NCBI GenBank assembly: GCA_033762195.1 | Contig: JANRLV010000058.1 | Coordinates: 12,341-76,340 of the forward strand | DNA from: SpSt-398 sp033762195 | GTDB lineage: Bacteria > Bacteroidota > Bacteroidia > Chitinophagales > Chitinophagaceae | Direction: 5' to 3' | DNA: 64,000 nucleotides | Part shown: positions 51,698 to 59,870 of the stretch, in pieces | How positions within the stretch are numbered: position 1 is the stretch's first letter | Layout: every line of letters begins with the position of its first letter | Notes under the pieces: model-generated | The model's database searches: none | Told to the model about the DNA's origin: nothing | The model's input: only the letters and a program-made list of their open reading frames with translations | Program-made: the position numbers and the translations under genes

Positions 51698-54202
51698 ATG
51701 AGAATGTCATTCATAAAGAATAGCATGTTTATTATGTTATTCTTAGGCTCGGTCATCAAGAGCTATTCACAAAAAACCTACACATTCAAAGAGGATGGGC
51801 AGATCGAACTCACAGGTCCAATCTTTTCCCATAAGTTATTCAAACCGGAAGTGGCCCTGTTTAATCTGCCACAAGATCAGAAGCTTAGCGCTGACCAACG
51901 AAAAGAGGTCCGGAATGAACTGGCCAAACGCTTCCGCGAAGCGAAAGAGAATATGGAAGACCCGGAACTGGGTTTAAAACAGTTTTATTCGGCTATCTGG
52001 GATGAGGCAACCTATAATAGTATTCTTGAGGAGATGGGTAAACTCCTTACCTATCTTACCGGAACTGACGAAGATACCATGCAGCAGCAATCCTTCTCCT
52101 ATGTGCCATCTCCCAGGGAAATCAAGACCTTGCTCGATGAGAATATTTATCTGGAGCTTAAAAGGGATACGGTAAAGGGATTTCATATCAGCCGGGTCAT
52201 TTTTGTCAATAATCTGAAAAGGTATCTTCTTCAACGATTATTCCAAACAATGCAAGCAGACCATTTGCAGGATTATGCCATGTCGGGCGAATACAAAAGG
52301 GCCTGGCGGGAATTAGAAAAAGCCCTGCAGGAAACCAAGGACACACTGCAACGGATAAATAGGGAGCTGGCTCCTTGTAATGTGATCGATTCCATCAAGG
52401 CATACGATAAATTTAAAAAGAGTATAACTGATTTATTGGGTAAGGACTCAAAGAATGCGGTAGTCCAATTGCTCCGAAAGGATTTCTTTAAAAAATGGCT
52501 TTGGTATTCGCAGGGTTATTTATTGATCAATCCACTAATGGCCACCACGCCCGATCGCCGTTATCCGGTAACAGAGCGCATGGGTCTGCTGACCGATTCG
52601 ATACGTAAGAAAGAGTTATTAAGTGATTCGGCTGAAAATACGCTTTTGGCCAATTTGCTTCAAACCAAAAGCATCCGCAATGAGCTTGTAGTGCCAGATT
52701 TTAAAAAGCAAGGGATTAACAACTACTTTTTTTATAACGCAGCCAATGATTTTGAATACCTAAACAAGCGCGCTTTTCCTAAACAGTTGGACACCCGCGC
52801 GAAACCAGGGTTCTTTATTTATAATGTACCAGCCAAAGAGAAGCTTACAGTTTCCGTTTCCTCTGAAACCATCAAAGATCAATCCGCTTTGGTACAGGCG
52901 GTGGATGAGGCCTTGGGCGCGGGCGCTTTATCGGATGTTTTGACCAATGCAAGTACCATTACAGGAAACTGGGGTAAAATAAGCACGGATGTAAATGGCT
53001 TCAAGAAGGTGACGAACCCATCGGGTCAGATAACCGGCTCTGTTACCACTTTGGTAGACAAAGTAAGTTTACTTACCAGAACTTCATCGGGTTGGGATGG
53101 TTTTTCACCTTTAATGCAACAGGTCTATTGGGAGAATGCCATTGATGGATATGAGGATGAAAAATTATGGAAAGGCGGTGGCAGGGACCTGGAAGACAAG
53201 GAGTATTTTGTCACGATCAATAAACGAAAGATCCCGGTAACTAAGAATATGCTGGTGGATAAGGTTTCTTTTGCCGAAGCCAGTATACTGGTTATTGATG
53301 CGGCCAATTGTTCCAGTTGCCAGTACCCAATGGACAAATGTCTGATTGATAGTTTTGTCATTCGCGACAGATGTTATCCGATGGAGTATAAGGATACCGT
53401 TCAATTGAAAAAAGATGTAGAAGCTTTTCTGGTTCGGTTCAAATGTTATTTTGATTTGCAGCGTTCATATCGAGAGTCATTGAACAGGTTGTCTGCACAC
53501 TTCAATGATAGCCTATTGCCTCTTTTGACTTCCTATGCCCGGATTTTTCAACGCTCCTTACCCATGGTTCTTACCAGGGACAGCACCGGTGCCTTTAAAG
53601 AAGAAACTTCGGGTAAAGTCCCGGAATTGAGAACGGTAGTATATGCTCCCGAGTTACCCAAACCACCTTCGGAAATTACATTTAAGGTCATGAGTGACCA
53701 GGTGTCCAAGATTAAAGTGATAGAGGATACAGCGACTTCCAAGGTGGCGATCCGGCATAAATTCAAATATGCCAAGCGTCATTGGTTAGATTTTAGCATT
53801 GGACTGGGGGTAACCACCAATGATTATTTCACCAAACAGGCAAGTGGCAATCTGGTAGACATTTCGGAAGCAGACCGTGTAAAACCCATCGCCGGTTTAC
53901 ATATCTATCCGCTTGGGTTGTTGAAAGTGGATGATCGGATCAAACCTAATTTTTCCCGTATATCCCTGTACGCCGGTTTAAGTTTGAAAAAGGCTCTGGA
54001 TAATTTCTATACCGGGGTCAGTTATGATATCGTACCCGGATTACGCTGTATCGGCGGGGTACATTTTTATAAAGACACGCGGTTCACCATTTCAAATGGG
54101 CAGATCATTGATCAGGCCTCCGCTTATAAGAAATCCGGCGCCTTTCTTTCGCTCAATCTGGAGCCGCTGACATTTGTTAAATTAATTGGACTTATAAAAT
54201 AA
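51698..54202 (+). CDS. Large exported protein of unknown function
   Basis: About 834 residues from ATG 51698 (an in-frame TTG lies two codons upstream). Signal peptide (about 1-24, SYSQ). Helical and charged over about 50-250, mixed in the middle, a Cys cluster CSSCQYPMDKC at about 540, then a C-terminal ~150 residues alternating like outer-membrane strands (HWLDFSIGLGVTTNDYF, ISLYAGLSLKKALDNFYTGV). I know no family. A lipoprotein gene follows after 4 bp, so the two probably act together. Confidence 0.8.
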   Translation: MRMSFIKNSMFIMLFLGSVIKSYSQKTYTFKEDGQIELTGPIFSHKLFKPEVALFNLPQDQKLSADQRKEVRNELAKRFREAKENMEDPELGLKQFYSAIWDEATYNSILEEMGKLLTYLTGTDEDTMQQQSFSYVPSPREIKTLLDENIYLELKRDTVKGFHISRVIFVNNLKRYLLQRLFQTMQADHLQDYAMSGEYKRAWRELEKALQETKDTLQRINRELAPCNVIDSIKAYDKFKKSITDLLGKDSKNAVVQLLRKDFFKKWLWYSQGYLLINPLMATTPDRRYPVTERMGLLTDSIRKKELLSDSAENTLLANLLQTKSIRNELVVPDFKKQGINNYFFYNAANDFEYLNKRAFPKQLDTRAKPGFFIYNVPAKEKLTVSVSSETIKDQSALVQAVDEALGAGALSDVLTNASTITGNWGKISTDVNGFKKVTNPSGQITGSVTTLVDKVSLLTRTSSGWDGFSPLMQQVYWENAIDGYEDEKLWKGGGRDLEDKEYFVTINKRKIPVTKNMLVDKVSFAEASILVIDAANCSSCQYPMDKCLIDSFVIRDRCYPMEYKDTVQLKKDVEAFLVRFKCYFDLQRSYRESLNRLSAHFNDSLLPLLTSYARIFQRSLPMVLTRDSTGAFKEETSGKVPELRTVVYAPELPKPPSEITFKVMSDQVSKIKVIEDTATSKVAIRHKFKYAKRHWLDFSIGLGVTTNDYFTKQASGNLVDISEADRVKPIAGLHIYPLGLLKVDDRIKPNFSRISLYAGLSLKKALDNFYTGVSYDIVPGLRCIGGVHFYKDTRFTISNGQIIDQASAYKKSGAFLSLNLEPLTFVKLIGLIK

Positions 54203-54206
54203 GTAT

Positions 54207-54896
54207 ATGCGCAAGTTTTTATTTTCCTTGTTTATAATAACACTGGTGTTGACTGCCTGTGAGAAGTATAAAACCATCCGCAATGATGCAGACAGCAAAC
54301 TATTTATCTATGGCAGGTTATTTATCCAGGATAGCATCAATGACAATGGGGTGGAGAAGCCCCTGGCCAAAGAGGTGGATGTATTCCTTCGGTATAAGAA
54401 CGATAGTGCAAATTTTCTGAATAAGGTGAAAACGGATGCACAAGGATATTTTACCTTCAAAAACCTGGTGCAAGGCAAAACCTATATCGTTTCTGCCAGT
54501 ACCGAAACGGGAGAAGGTGATTTTAAGGTCAGCTTTGCCGGTGAATCGGAAGTACTTTTAAATGAATCAAAAGAGGATTGTACTCCTGTTTTGAAATTTG
54601 ACCGAAAAAGCCAGAATGGTGTTTTCTATACAATTAAAGACAATACCGGTGGACTGATCAATGACTGTGAAGCTTGTTTTTTCTCAAGCCGGCAAATCTG
54701 GCTGCGAGACACCTGTAGTTTTGGGTTACTTTCTATTAAAAGTAATACAAAGGGCATGGCCATAAAGACCAATCTTCTGCCTGGCAAGTACTATTTATTA
54801 TTTAAGAAACAGGCAGGTGCCTTGTTGCTCCAGCACAAGGATTCCATTGATATACAGGCCAAAGGCATTTTGGAGAGGGGAATTACCCTTCAGTGA
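54207..54896 (+). CDS. Lipoprotein with a carboxypeptidase-like beta-sandwich
   Basis: 229 residues. Lipobox LTAC (Cys18). Residues 30-105 resemble a transthyretin-like/CarboxypepD_reg fold (VFLRYKNDSANFLNKVKTDAQGYFTFKNLVQGKTYIVSAS). Then a second beta-rich region with CEACFFSSRQIWLRDTC. Co-transcribed with the preceding large protein (4-bp gap); probably its envelope partner. Confidence 0.8.
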   Translation: MRKFLFSLFIITLVLTACEKYKTIRNDADSKLFIYGRLFIQDSINDNGVEKPLAKEVDVFLRYKNDSANFLNKVKTDAQGYFTFKNLVQGKTYIVSASTETGEGDFKVSFAGESEVLLNESKEDCTPVLKFDRKSQNGVFYTIKDNTGGLINDCEACFFSSRQIWLRDTCSFGLLSIKSNTKGMAIKTNLLPGKYYLLFKKQAGALLLQHKDSIDIQAKGILERGITLQ

Positions 54897-54915
54897 GTCT
54901 TTAGCTTTATGCCTT

Positions 54916-55293
54916 CTATTTATTAGGGCTGGGATCATTTTCGCCAAACACAGCTTTGTAATATACTGTATCCGCCCCCTTACCCAACTTCACCACCCGG
55001 TTGGGTTTTTCTTTTAATTCCCAATCGCCATTCACAGTGAACTTGACTTCACCGGAACCATAACCTGTGACCCACTGAATGGTCGTACCATAAAGTGAAT
55101 CTTTTACAATGGCCTGAAGTGGATAGTCTTCATCCCAGCTAAGCGGACCACCTCCACCACGGATACCGACTGTTTCGATATCCTTTTTCCCCTTTACTTC
55201 CAGGGTAATGATAATTGTTTTCTTGTAGGCTTTCTGTACACAGGCAGGGAGCAGAAAGAGGGCGATACATATTATGAACAGGATTGATTTCAT
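54916..55293 (-). CDS. Small lipoprotein of unknown function
   Basis: 125 residues. Lipobox LLPAC (Cys18). Beta-rich: TIIITLEVKGKKDIETVGIRG, LSWDEDYPLQAIVKDSLYG, VKFTVNGDWELKEKPNRVV, recalling starch-binding/CBM-like sandwich domains, though this is weak. Its start overlaps the stop of the DoxX gene by 4 bp, so the two are translationally coupled. Confidence 0.78.
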   Translation of the reverse strand: MKSILFIICIALFLLPACVQKAYKKTIIITLEVKGKKDIETVGIRGGGGPLSWDEDYPLQAIVKDSLYGTTIQWVTGYGSGEVKFTVNGDWELKEKPNRVVKLGKGADTVYYKAVFGENDPSPNK

Positions 55294-55778
55294 GGTTTTA
55301 GTTTTTTGTAAAGAAGATAATCGAGACCAAATCGGCCACTACCCAGGATCATAAGTTGGAGGCTCAGGCAAAGAAAGCCGAGGGCGGGCAGCATGGACCA
55401 CAGGCCATTGTCCCATTGTTGGGCAAAGGCGGCTACGGCCATGGTACATGCCAGTAGAAAGGAGAAAATACGGGTTTGGAACCCCAGTATCCAGGCGATT
55501 CCGCCGATGCCTTCGCTAAAGGCACCCATCCAGGCAAAGAAAACGGGGAAGGCCTTGAAGATCCCGCCATAGGCGCTGACGTCTTCCGGAAACCAATAGA
55601 CAACCTCAAAGAAACCCAGGTTATTGTCGGGTTCTGTCCAGGGGAGCCCAAATTTTGGGGCGCCAAATTCTACGGTCATCAGGTAGCCGCCGGTAATGCG
55701 TGGAAGGCTGAGGATCAGGTCCTGCCACCAAAAAGGAAGATGGATCGGGGCAGTGATTCGTTTAAAAAGTTTTCGCAT
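55290..55778 (-). CDS. DoxX-family membrane protein
   Basis: 162 residues with four hydrophobic segments. DoxX pattern: LILSLPRITGGYLMTVEFGAPK, FAWMGAFSEGIGGIAWILGF, FSFLLACTMAVAAFAQQW. The family is linked to redox or quinone-related functions, not well defined. Upstream of and coupled to the small lipoprotein gene. Confidence 0.88.
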   Translation of the reverse strand: MRKLFKRITAPIHLPFWWQDLILSLPRITGGYLMTVEFGAPKFGLPWTEPDNNLGFFEVVYWFPEDVSAYGGIFKAFPVFFAWMGAFSEGIGGIAWILGFQTRIFSFLLACTMAVAAFAQQWDNGLWSMLPALGFLCLSLQLMILGSGRFGLDYLLYKKLKP

Positions 55779-55962
55779 GTCAATTTGTATTTGACAGCAA
55801 ATTTGGGGGCATGGCGGTTCCTGGTCGCCTCAGAACATGATTTGAGACAAAATTTAGTTTTTCCTCAGGGGTCATGGAGAATAGGTATATTTAGTAACTC
55901 CACTCTGGAAAGCTCCCCGCACCGAAAACCGCTAATTTCTTCATTTAACCAAAACCAATGTT

Positions 55963-56502
55963 ATGCGTAAAACGATCTTGTTTGCCCTGGTGGCTATTTG
56001 CTGCCTGAATTCCTGTAACGACAAACCGGCTGATAAACCTGCCGGAGAAGTGGAGAAAAAAACCGCTTCGATGGAACTGCTGCCCATGGTGGTGACCGAG
56101 CCCATAAAGGCAGCCTTTGAAGCTTTTTCGAAAAAGGATGTGGATGGATTTACCGCCGGGCTGGCAGAGGATGTCCGTTATTTCTGGTCATCGGGCGACA
56201 GCCTGATCGGCAAGCAGGCGGTAAAGGATTATTATTCCAAGCGCTTTGCTCTCATTGACACGATCACCTTTACCGACCATATTTTTGTTCCCCTGCAAAT
56301 GCATGAACCCCAGTCACCCAATGTCCCAACCGGAAAATGGATACTGCATTGGGCCAATGCACACGCTACCTATAAGAACGGTAAGCATATTAAATTCTGG
56401 GTACACCAGGTCAACCACTATAATGAGGCCGGTATGATCGATTACCAGGATCAGTATCTTGACCGGAGCCAGATCGCAGCAGCTACGGCCGGTATGAAGT
56501 AA
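55963..56502 (+). CDS. SnoaL/NTF2-like lipoprotein
   Basis: 179 residues. Lipobox LNSC (Cys19). NTF2-like fold from about 45: VTEPIKAAFEAFSKKDVDGFTAGLAEDVRYFWSSGDSLIG, then the central HW/WVHQVNHYNEAG region. Envelope-anchored; possibly binds a small ligand. It is followed by another DoxX-like gene. Confidence 0.83.
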   Translation: MRKTILFALVAICCLNSCNDKPADKPAGEVEKKTASMELLPMVVTEPIKAAFEAFSKKDVDGFTAGLAEDVRYFWSSGDSLIGKQAVKDYYSKRFALIDTITFTDHIFVPLQMHEPQSPNVPTGKWILHWANAHATYKNGKHIKFWVHQVNHYNEAGMIDYQDQYLDRSQIAAATAGMK

Positions 56503-56575
56503 TTATTATTGCTTTTTTGCTATTTTTTGTAAGGTTTCGTGAGATTGAGCGTATTTATTGGAAAAGCAATCTATC

Positions 56576-56953
56576 ATGAAAAAACTTTCCTGGCTGTTCC
56601 GGATCGCGGCGGCTGTTATTCTGTTTCAAACCCTGTATTTCAAATTTACCGGTCACCCGGAGAGTGTTGACCTTTTTACCAAATTGGGGGTAGAACCCTT
56701 GGGACGGATCGGCACAGGGGTCATTGAATTGATTGCCGGGGTACTCCTGCTGATTCCCTCTACGGTCATTTTTGGCGCCGTATTAGGCATCGGACTGATG
56801 GGCGGGGCCATTCTTTCGCATCTTCTTGTGATCGGTATCGAAAGCAAAGGAGATGGCGGACAATTGTTCATCCTGGCCATTGTGACCCTGGTTTGTTGCA
56901 GTATCACCGCCTATATTTTCAGGAAAGAAGGGTTGAAGTATTTTAAGAAATAG
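56576..56953 (+). CDS. DoxX-like membrane protein
   Basis: 125 residues from ATG 56576 (an in-frame TTG lies 18 bases upstream). Four hydrophobic segments with SWLFRIAAAVILFQTLYFKFTGHPESVDLF, GVIELIAGVLLLIP and GLMGGAILSHLLVIG, as in DoxX/SURF4-like proteins. Distinct from the family member at 55290, with little shared sequence. Confidence 0.86.
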   Translation: MKKLSWLFRIAAAVILFQTLYFKFTGHPESVDLFTKLGVEPLGRIGTGVIELIAGVLLLIPSTVIFGAVLGIGLMGGAILSHLLVIGIESKGDGGQLFILAIVTLVCCSITAYIFRKEGLKYFKK

Positions 56954-57005
56954 TATAGAGGATATTGACCCACGCATTGGGTTCTTTATCTTTAGCCGGA
57001 GATAG

Positions 57006-57046
57006 GGATAGCGGATGAATGGATCGATCATCAACATCCGCTATCC
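57006..57046. repeat. 12-bp inverted repeat of the GATG/CATC type
   Basis: GGATAGCGGATG (57006-57017) pairs perfectly with CATCCGCTATCC (57035-57046). The spacing of GAT and ATC words is mostly seven bases. It fills the gap before the next lipoprotein gene and may be a smaller member of the heptad palindromes. Confidence 0.6.
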
Positions 57047-57065
57047 TGCTATCCCGGCAAATTTC

Positions 57066-57875
57066 ATGACCCACAAGATTCTTCCATTTTGCCTGTTTTT
57101 GTTGCTGCTCTCCTCCTGCACACACAGGTTGAAGATTCCCCATTCCCCTCAGGGAGTTGCCCCCATTACAGGAAACGCATTTTACAAACAAGCCGCTGCT
57201 TATAACTGGCAACAGCGTGATTCGCTTTTTCTTGATTATTTTTCAAAGGGAAATATACCCGCCTTTTTTTTTCAGTTTGTGCCCATCAACGTGGCGCATA
57301 CCGATTCAAACGGCAAAACACATACGATTGTTTTTTACTGCTCTCCGGACTATGCGATGATTGGTACTTTATCCGATTGGGCCCGGGTACCCCTTACCCC
57401 GATGGCGGCACAGGTGCTGGCCGATAGTTTGAAGTGCTTTTTACCAACCCGCCGCATGGTGGACCTCATCTATCAACAAAGCCAGGTTAAACTTGAACCG
57501 GTGCCCATGTATGCATTTCGCGATAGTACAGTGACCATGTGGCAACACCATTTGATCATTGAGGGACAGCGCGCGGGAAGAAAGGGTTTGATCAGTGGGA
57601 TTAAAAAGGATGTGGTTATTTGCAGCGACTCGTCACTCAAGGGCCGTACTAACCGGGTGGCCATTTATGGCTGGCACAAATTGGACGGGCGTCCCATACA
57701 ACCCCTGTATACCGGACATGTAAATTGGTATGCAGACTATAGCCATGGTATACGACTCATCTACAGCAAAATCAAGGTTGATGGAAAGTGGATGGATTAT
57801 GAAACCTTCTTTCGCAATCCACTGATATGCCCGGCACTGTTTGATGAAGCCGGGACACTGCGGTTACGTCTTTAG
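57066..57875 (+). CDS. Lipoprotein of unknown function
   Basis: 269 residues from ATG 57066; a frame from 57015 crosses an inverted repeat and is rejected. Lipobox LLSSC (Cys17). Conserved-looking stretches: RDSLFLDYFSKGNIPAFFFQFV, TIVFYCSPDYAMIGTLSDWARVPLTPMAAQ, FLPTRRMVDLIYQQSQVKLEP, HVNWYADYSHGIRLI. It resembles a full-length family of secreted proteins of unknown function that I have seen in several phyla, but I cannot name it. Confidence 0.8.
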   Translation: MTHKILPFCLFLLLLSSCTHRLKIPHSPQGVAPITGNAFYKQAAAYNWQQRDSLFLDYFSKGNIPAFFFQFVPINVAHTDSNGKTHTIVFYCSPDYAMIGTLSDWARVPLTPMAAQVLADSLKCFLPTRRMVDLIYQQSQVKLEPVPMYAFRDSTVTMWQHHLIIEGQRAGRKGLISGIKKDVVICSDSSLKGRTNRVAIYGWHKLDGRPIQPLYTGHVNWYADYSHGIRLIYSKIKVDGKWMDYETFFRNPLICPALFDEAGTLRLRL

Positions 57876-57898
57876 GTTAATGACATCCTAGCCTTTTA

Positions 57899-58504
57899 TC
57901 ACATCAAAAAGTCGATCTCCAGATCAGCCACCCCGCGCATAAAGGGGAAGTCGGAAGCATTGTTTTGATTGGGCATCACGGGTGTGGCGCCGCCTTTGTA
58001 CAGAGGCGCTTCGATAGTGATGCGTCCTTTGGTAAAAGGGTAAATATTGATGGCCGTATTCGGTTTCTTGAACAGTTGGAAATAAGGTTTTCCCACACCT
58101 CCAATTGTATTGTTTACCGAGATCACATACCGGGTGTTTTCACTAATTGCCACCACGGGGGTAATGGCCGAGTAGGCAAATTGGCCTGCATCGGTAACGG
58201 TTACGGTTGTCTGTGCCAGGGAAGCACCGGTAGCAAAATCCCAGAGGGTGACCGTATAGTTTCCGGCCGCTGGCATACGACAACCCAGTTTACGGATCGT
58301 ACCCGCCGTATTGCTATAAAACTTAAACCCAAAGTTCGCTGGAGAGTTTGCTTGCGAATAGATCGTATCCGCCGGTGTTTTGGCCTCAACAGCGGTTTTC
58401 AATGGTGTTTCAGTGTTACCCGATGGTGGATCTTCTGTTTTTTCCTTTTTGCAGGACAAAAATATCAGGCTCAGCGCCAGGGATAGAATGATAGCTTTTT
58501 TCAT
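57899..58504 (-). CDS. DUF4082-like lipoprotein
   Basis: 201 residues from ATG 58504 (an ATG at 58522 is also in frame). Lipobox LSC (about Cys18). A beta-sandwich follows: NFGFKFYSNTAGTIRKLGCRMPAAGNYTVTLWDFATG, VTVTDAGQFAYSAITPVVAISENTRYVISVNNT. The pattern is like DUF4082 domains of carbohydrate-active proteins. Role unknown. Confidence 0.72.
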   Translation of the reverse strand: MKKAIILSLALSLIFLSCKKEKTEDPPSGNTETPLKTAVEAKTPADTIYSQANSPANFGFKFYSNTAGTIRKLGCRMPAAGNYTVTLWDFATGASLAQTTVTVTDAGQFAYSAITPVVAISENTRYVISVNNTIGGVGKPYFQLFKKPNTAINIYPFTKGRITIEAPLYKGGATPVMPNQNNASDFPFMRGVADLEIDFLM

Positions 58505-58586
58505 ACAGTTTGTTTGTGACACAAAACTGCAGGAGAAAAGACAGGGGGGAAATAATCAATTTGTAGTAGGGGTGGGGGTCTAATTT

Positions 58587-59765
58587 CTATTTCAATTTCT
58601 TTATTTCATTCATCATTTCAAGCAATGAAATGGCTGTAACATCTTTTGATACAGGAAATTGCTCATTGCCAGAATAAACAATAAAGCATTTTGTTGCGTT
58701 TATATCCTGGCATCCCAGGTGAAACCCTTTTGACAGACTTGGCGACAATGATCGTTTTATTTCTATTGCATATTTCTTATTGCCTTGCTCTATAACCAGG
58801 TCAATTTCTGCCCCGGCGGCTGTTCGGTAATACCAAGGGGTAACTCCTATTGGCAAACAAGATAAAAGATTTTCAATGACAAAACCTTCCCAACTAGCTC
58901 CGACAACCGGATGACTTAAGATATCCTCCATTGAATGGAGATTGAGTAAGGCATGAACGATGCCACTATCTCGTATGTAAATTTTAGGTGATTTTACCAA
59001 TCGTTTTCCAATATTACCAGCCCAAGGGCGAAGGGAACGGACAAGTAATAGATCTTCTAAAAGTTCCACATATCTTTTAGCAGTAGGTGCCGTAATATCC
59101 AGATTTGACGCAAGTTTGGCAATATTTATCTGGCCTCCCTGGTTATGAGCGAGCATAGTCCATAGACGTCGTAGCATAACAGCAGGAATTCTCGGTCCAA
59201 ATTGCGGGACATCTCTTTCAAGATAGGTGCTGATAAAATTTAATCTCCATCTTAAACTGGCTTCATCCGATTTCGCCAAAAAGCTATCCGGGAATCCGCC
59301 TCTGATCCATAATTGGTTAAACCCGGCTTCAGATTGGTTAGCTACCTCACTTACTGTTAGTCCCGTAAGTTCCTTATAGGCAATTCGCCCGGCAAGACTC
59401 TCTGAAGATTGTTTCAGAAGGTCGAGTGAGGCAGAACCAAGTATGAGAAATTGCCCTGTTTTGTAACCTTGACGGCGGCGTCTGTCAATAATACCACGCA
59501 GTAATTGGAACAATTCGGGCACGCGTTGGATTTCATCAAGGATGATCAGTTTTCCCTTGTGCAATTCAAAATATCCTTCCGGCTCATTTAGTTTCGCCCT
59601 GTCGACCACATTTTCCAAATCAAGATAAATTGGCTCAGGGTTGGTTAAAGCTGCAATTTCTTCGGCTAAGGTTGTCTTGCCTACCTGACGGGGCCCAAGT
59701 ATCCCCACCGCGGGAAATTCACCTAACAAAAGGGCAATTTCGTCTTGAGCCGATCGTTTTATCAT
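58587..59765 (-). CDS. AAA ATPase with DUF4143 domain
   Basis: 392 residues. Walker A GPRQVGKTTL (about 22-31), Walker B IILDEIQRVPELFQLLR, sensor-like FLILGSASLDLLKQSSESLAGR, then DUF4143 (RDSGIVHALLNLHSM, GASWEGFVIENLL, ITPWYY-like, EIDLVIEQGNKKYAIEIKRS), which looks nuclease-like at its end. Such proteins are often solitary and patchily distributed. Flanking DNA is far more AT-rich than the surroundings, hinting at transfer. Confidence 0.92.
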   Translation of the reverse strand: MIKRSAQDEIALLLGEFPAVGILGPRQVGKTTLAEEIAALTNPEPIYLDLENVVDRAKLNEPEGYFELHKGKLIILDEIQRVPELFQLLRGIIDRRRRQGYKTGQFLILGSASLDLLKQSSESLAGRIAYKELTGLTVSEVANQSEAGFNQLWIRGGFPDSFLAKSDEASLRWRLNFISTYLERDVPQFGPRIPAVMLRRLWTMLAHNQGGQINIAKLASNLDITAPTAKRYVELLEDLLLVRSLRPWAGNIGKRLVKSPKIYIRDSGIVHALLNLHSMEDILSHPVVGASWEGFVIENLLSCLPIGVTPWYYRTAAGAEIDLVIEQGNKKYAIEIKRSLSPSLSKGFHLGCQDINATKCFIVYSGNEQFPVSKDVTAISLLEMMNEIKKLK

Positions 59766-59770
59766 CCTTG

Positions 59771-59800
59771 CAATTATAATATAAAATATTCGATTTACAA
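59771..59800 (-). promoter_or_regulatory. Promoter of the DUF4143 ATPase gene
   Basis: On the minus strand TTG, a 19-base spacer and TATAATTG (one mismatch to TAnnTTTG). The -7 element ends 5 bases before the ATG, so the transcript may be almost leaderless. Confidence 0.5.
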
Positions 59801-59870
59801 GGATAAATTATATCAATATTTTAATAAAGCATTAATAATCAACAATATAATATTATATTTAAATATGTAA

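Noticed and set aside
55476..55970. 164-codon plus-strand frame
   Set aside because: It is mostly antisense to the DoxX gene and has no protein-like features.
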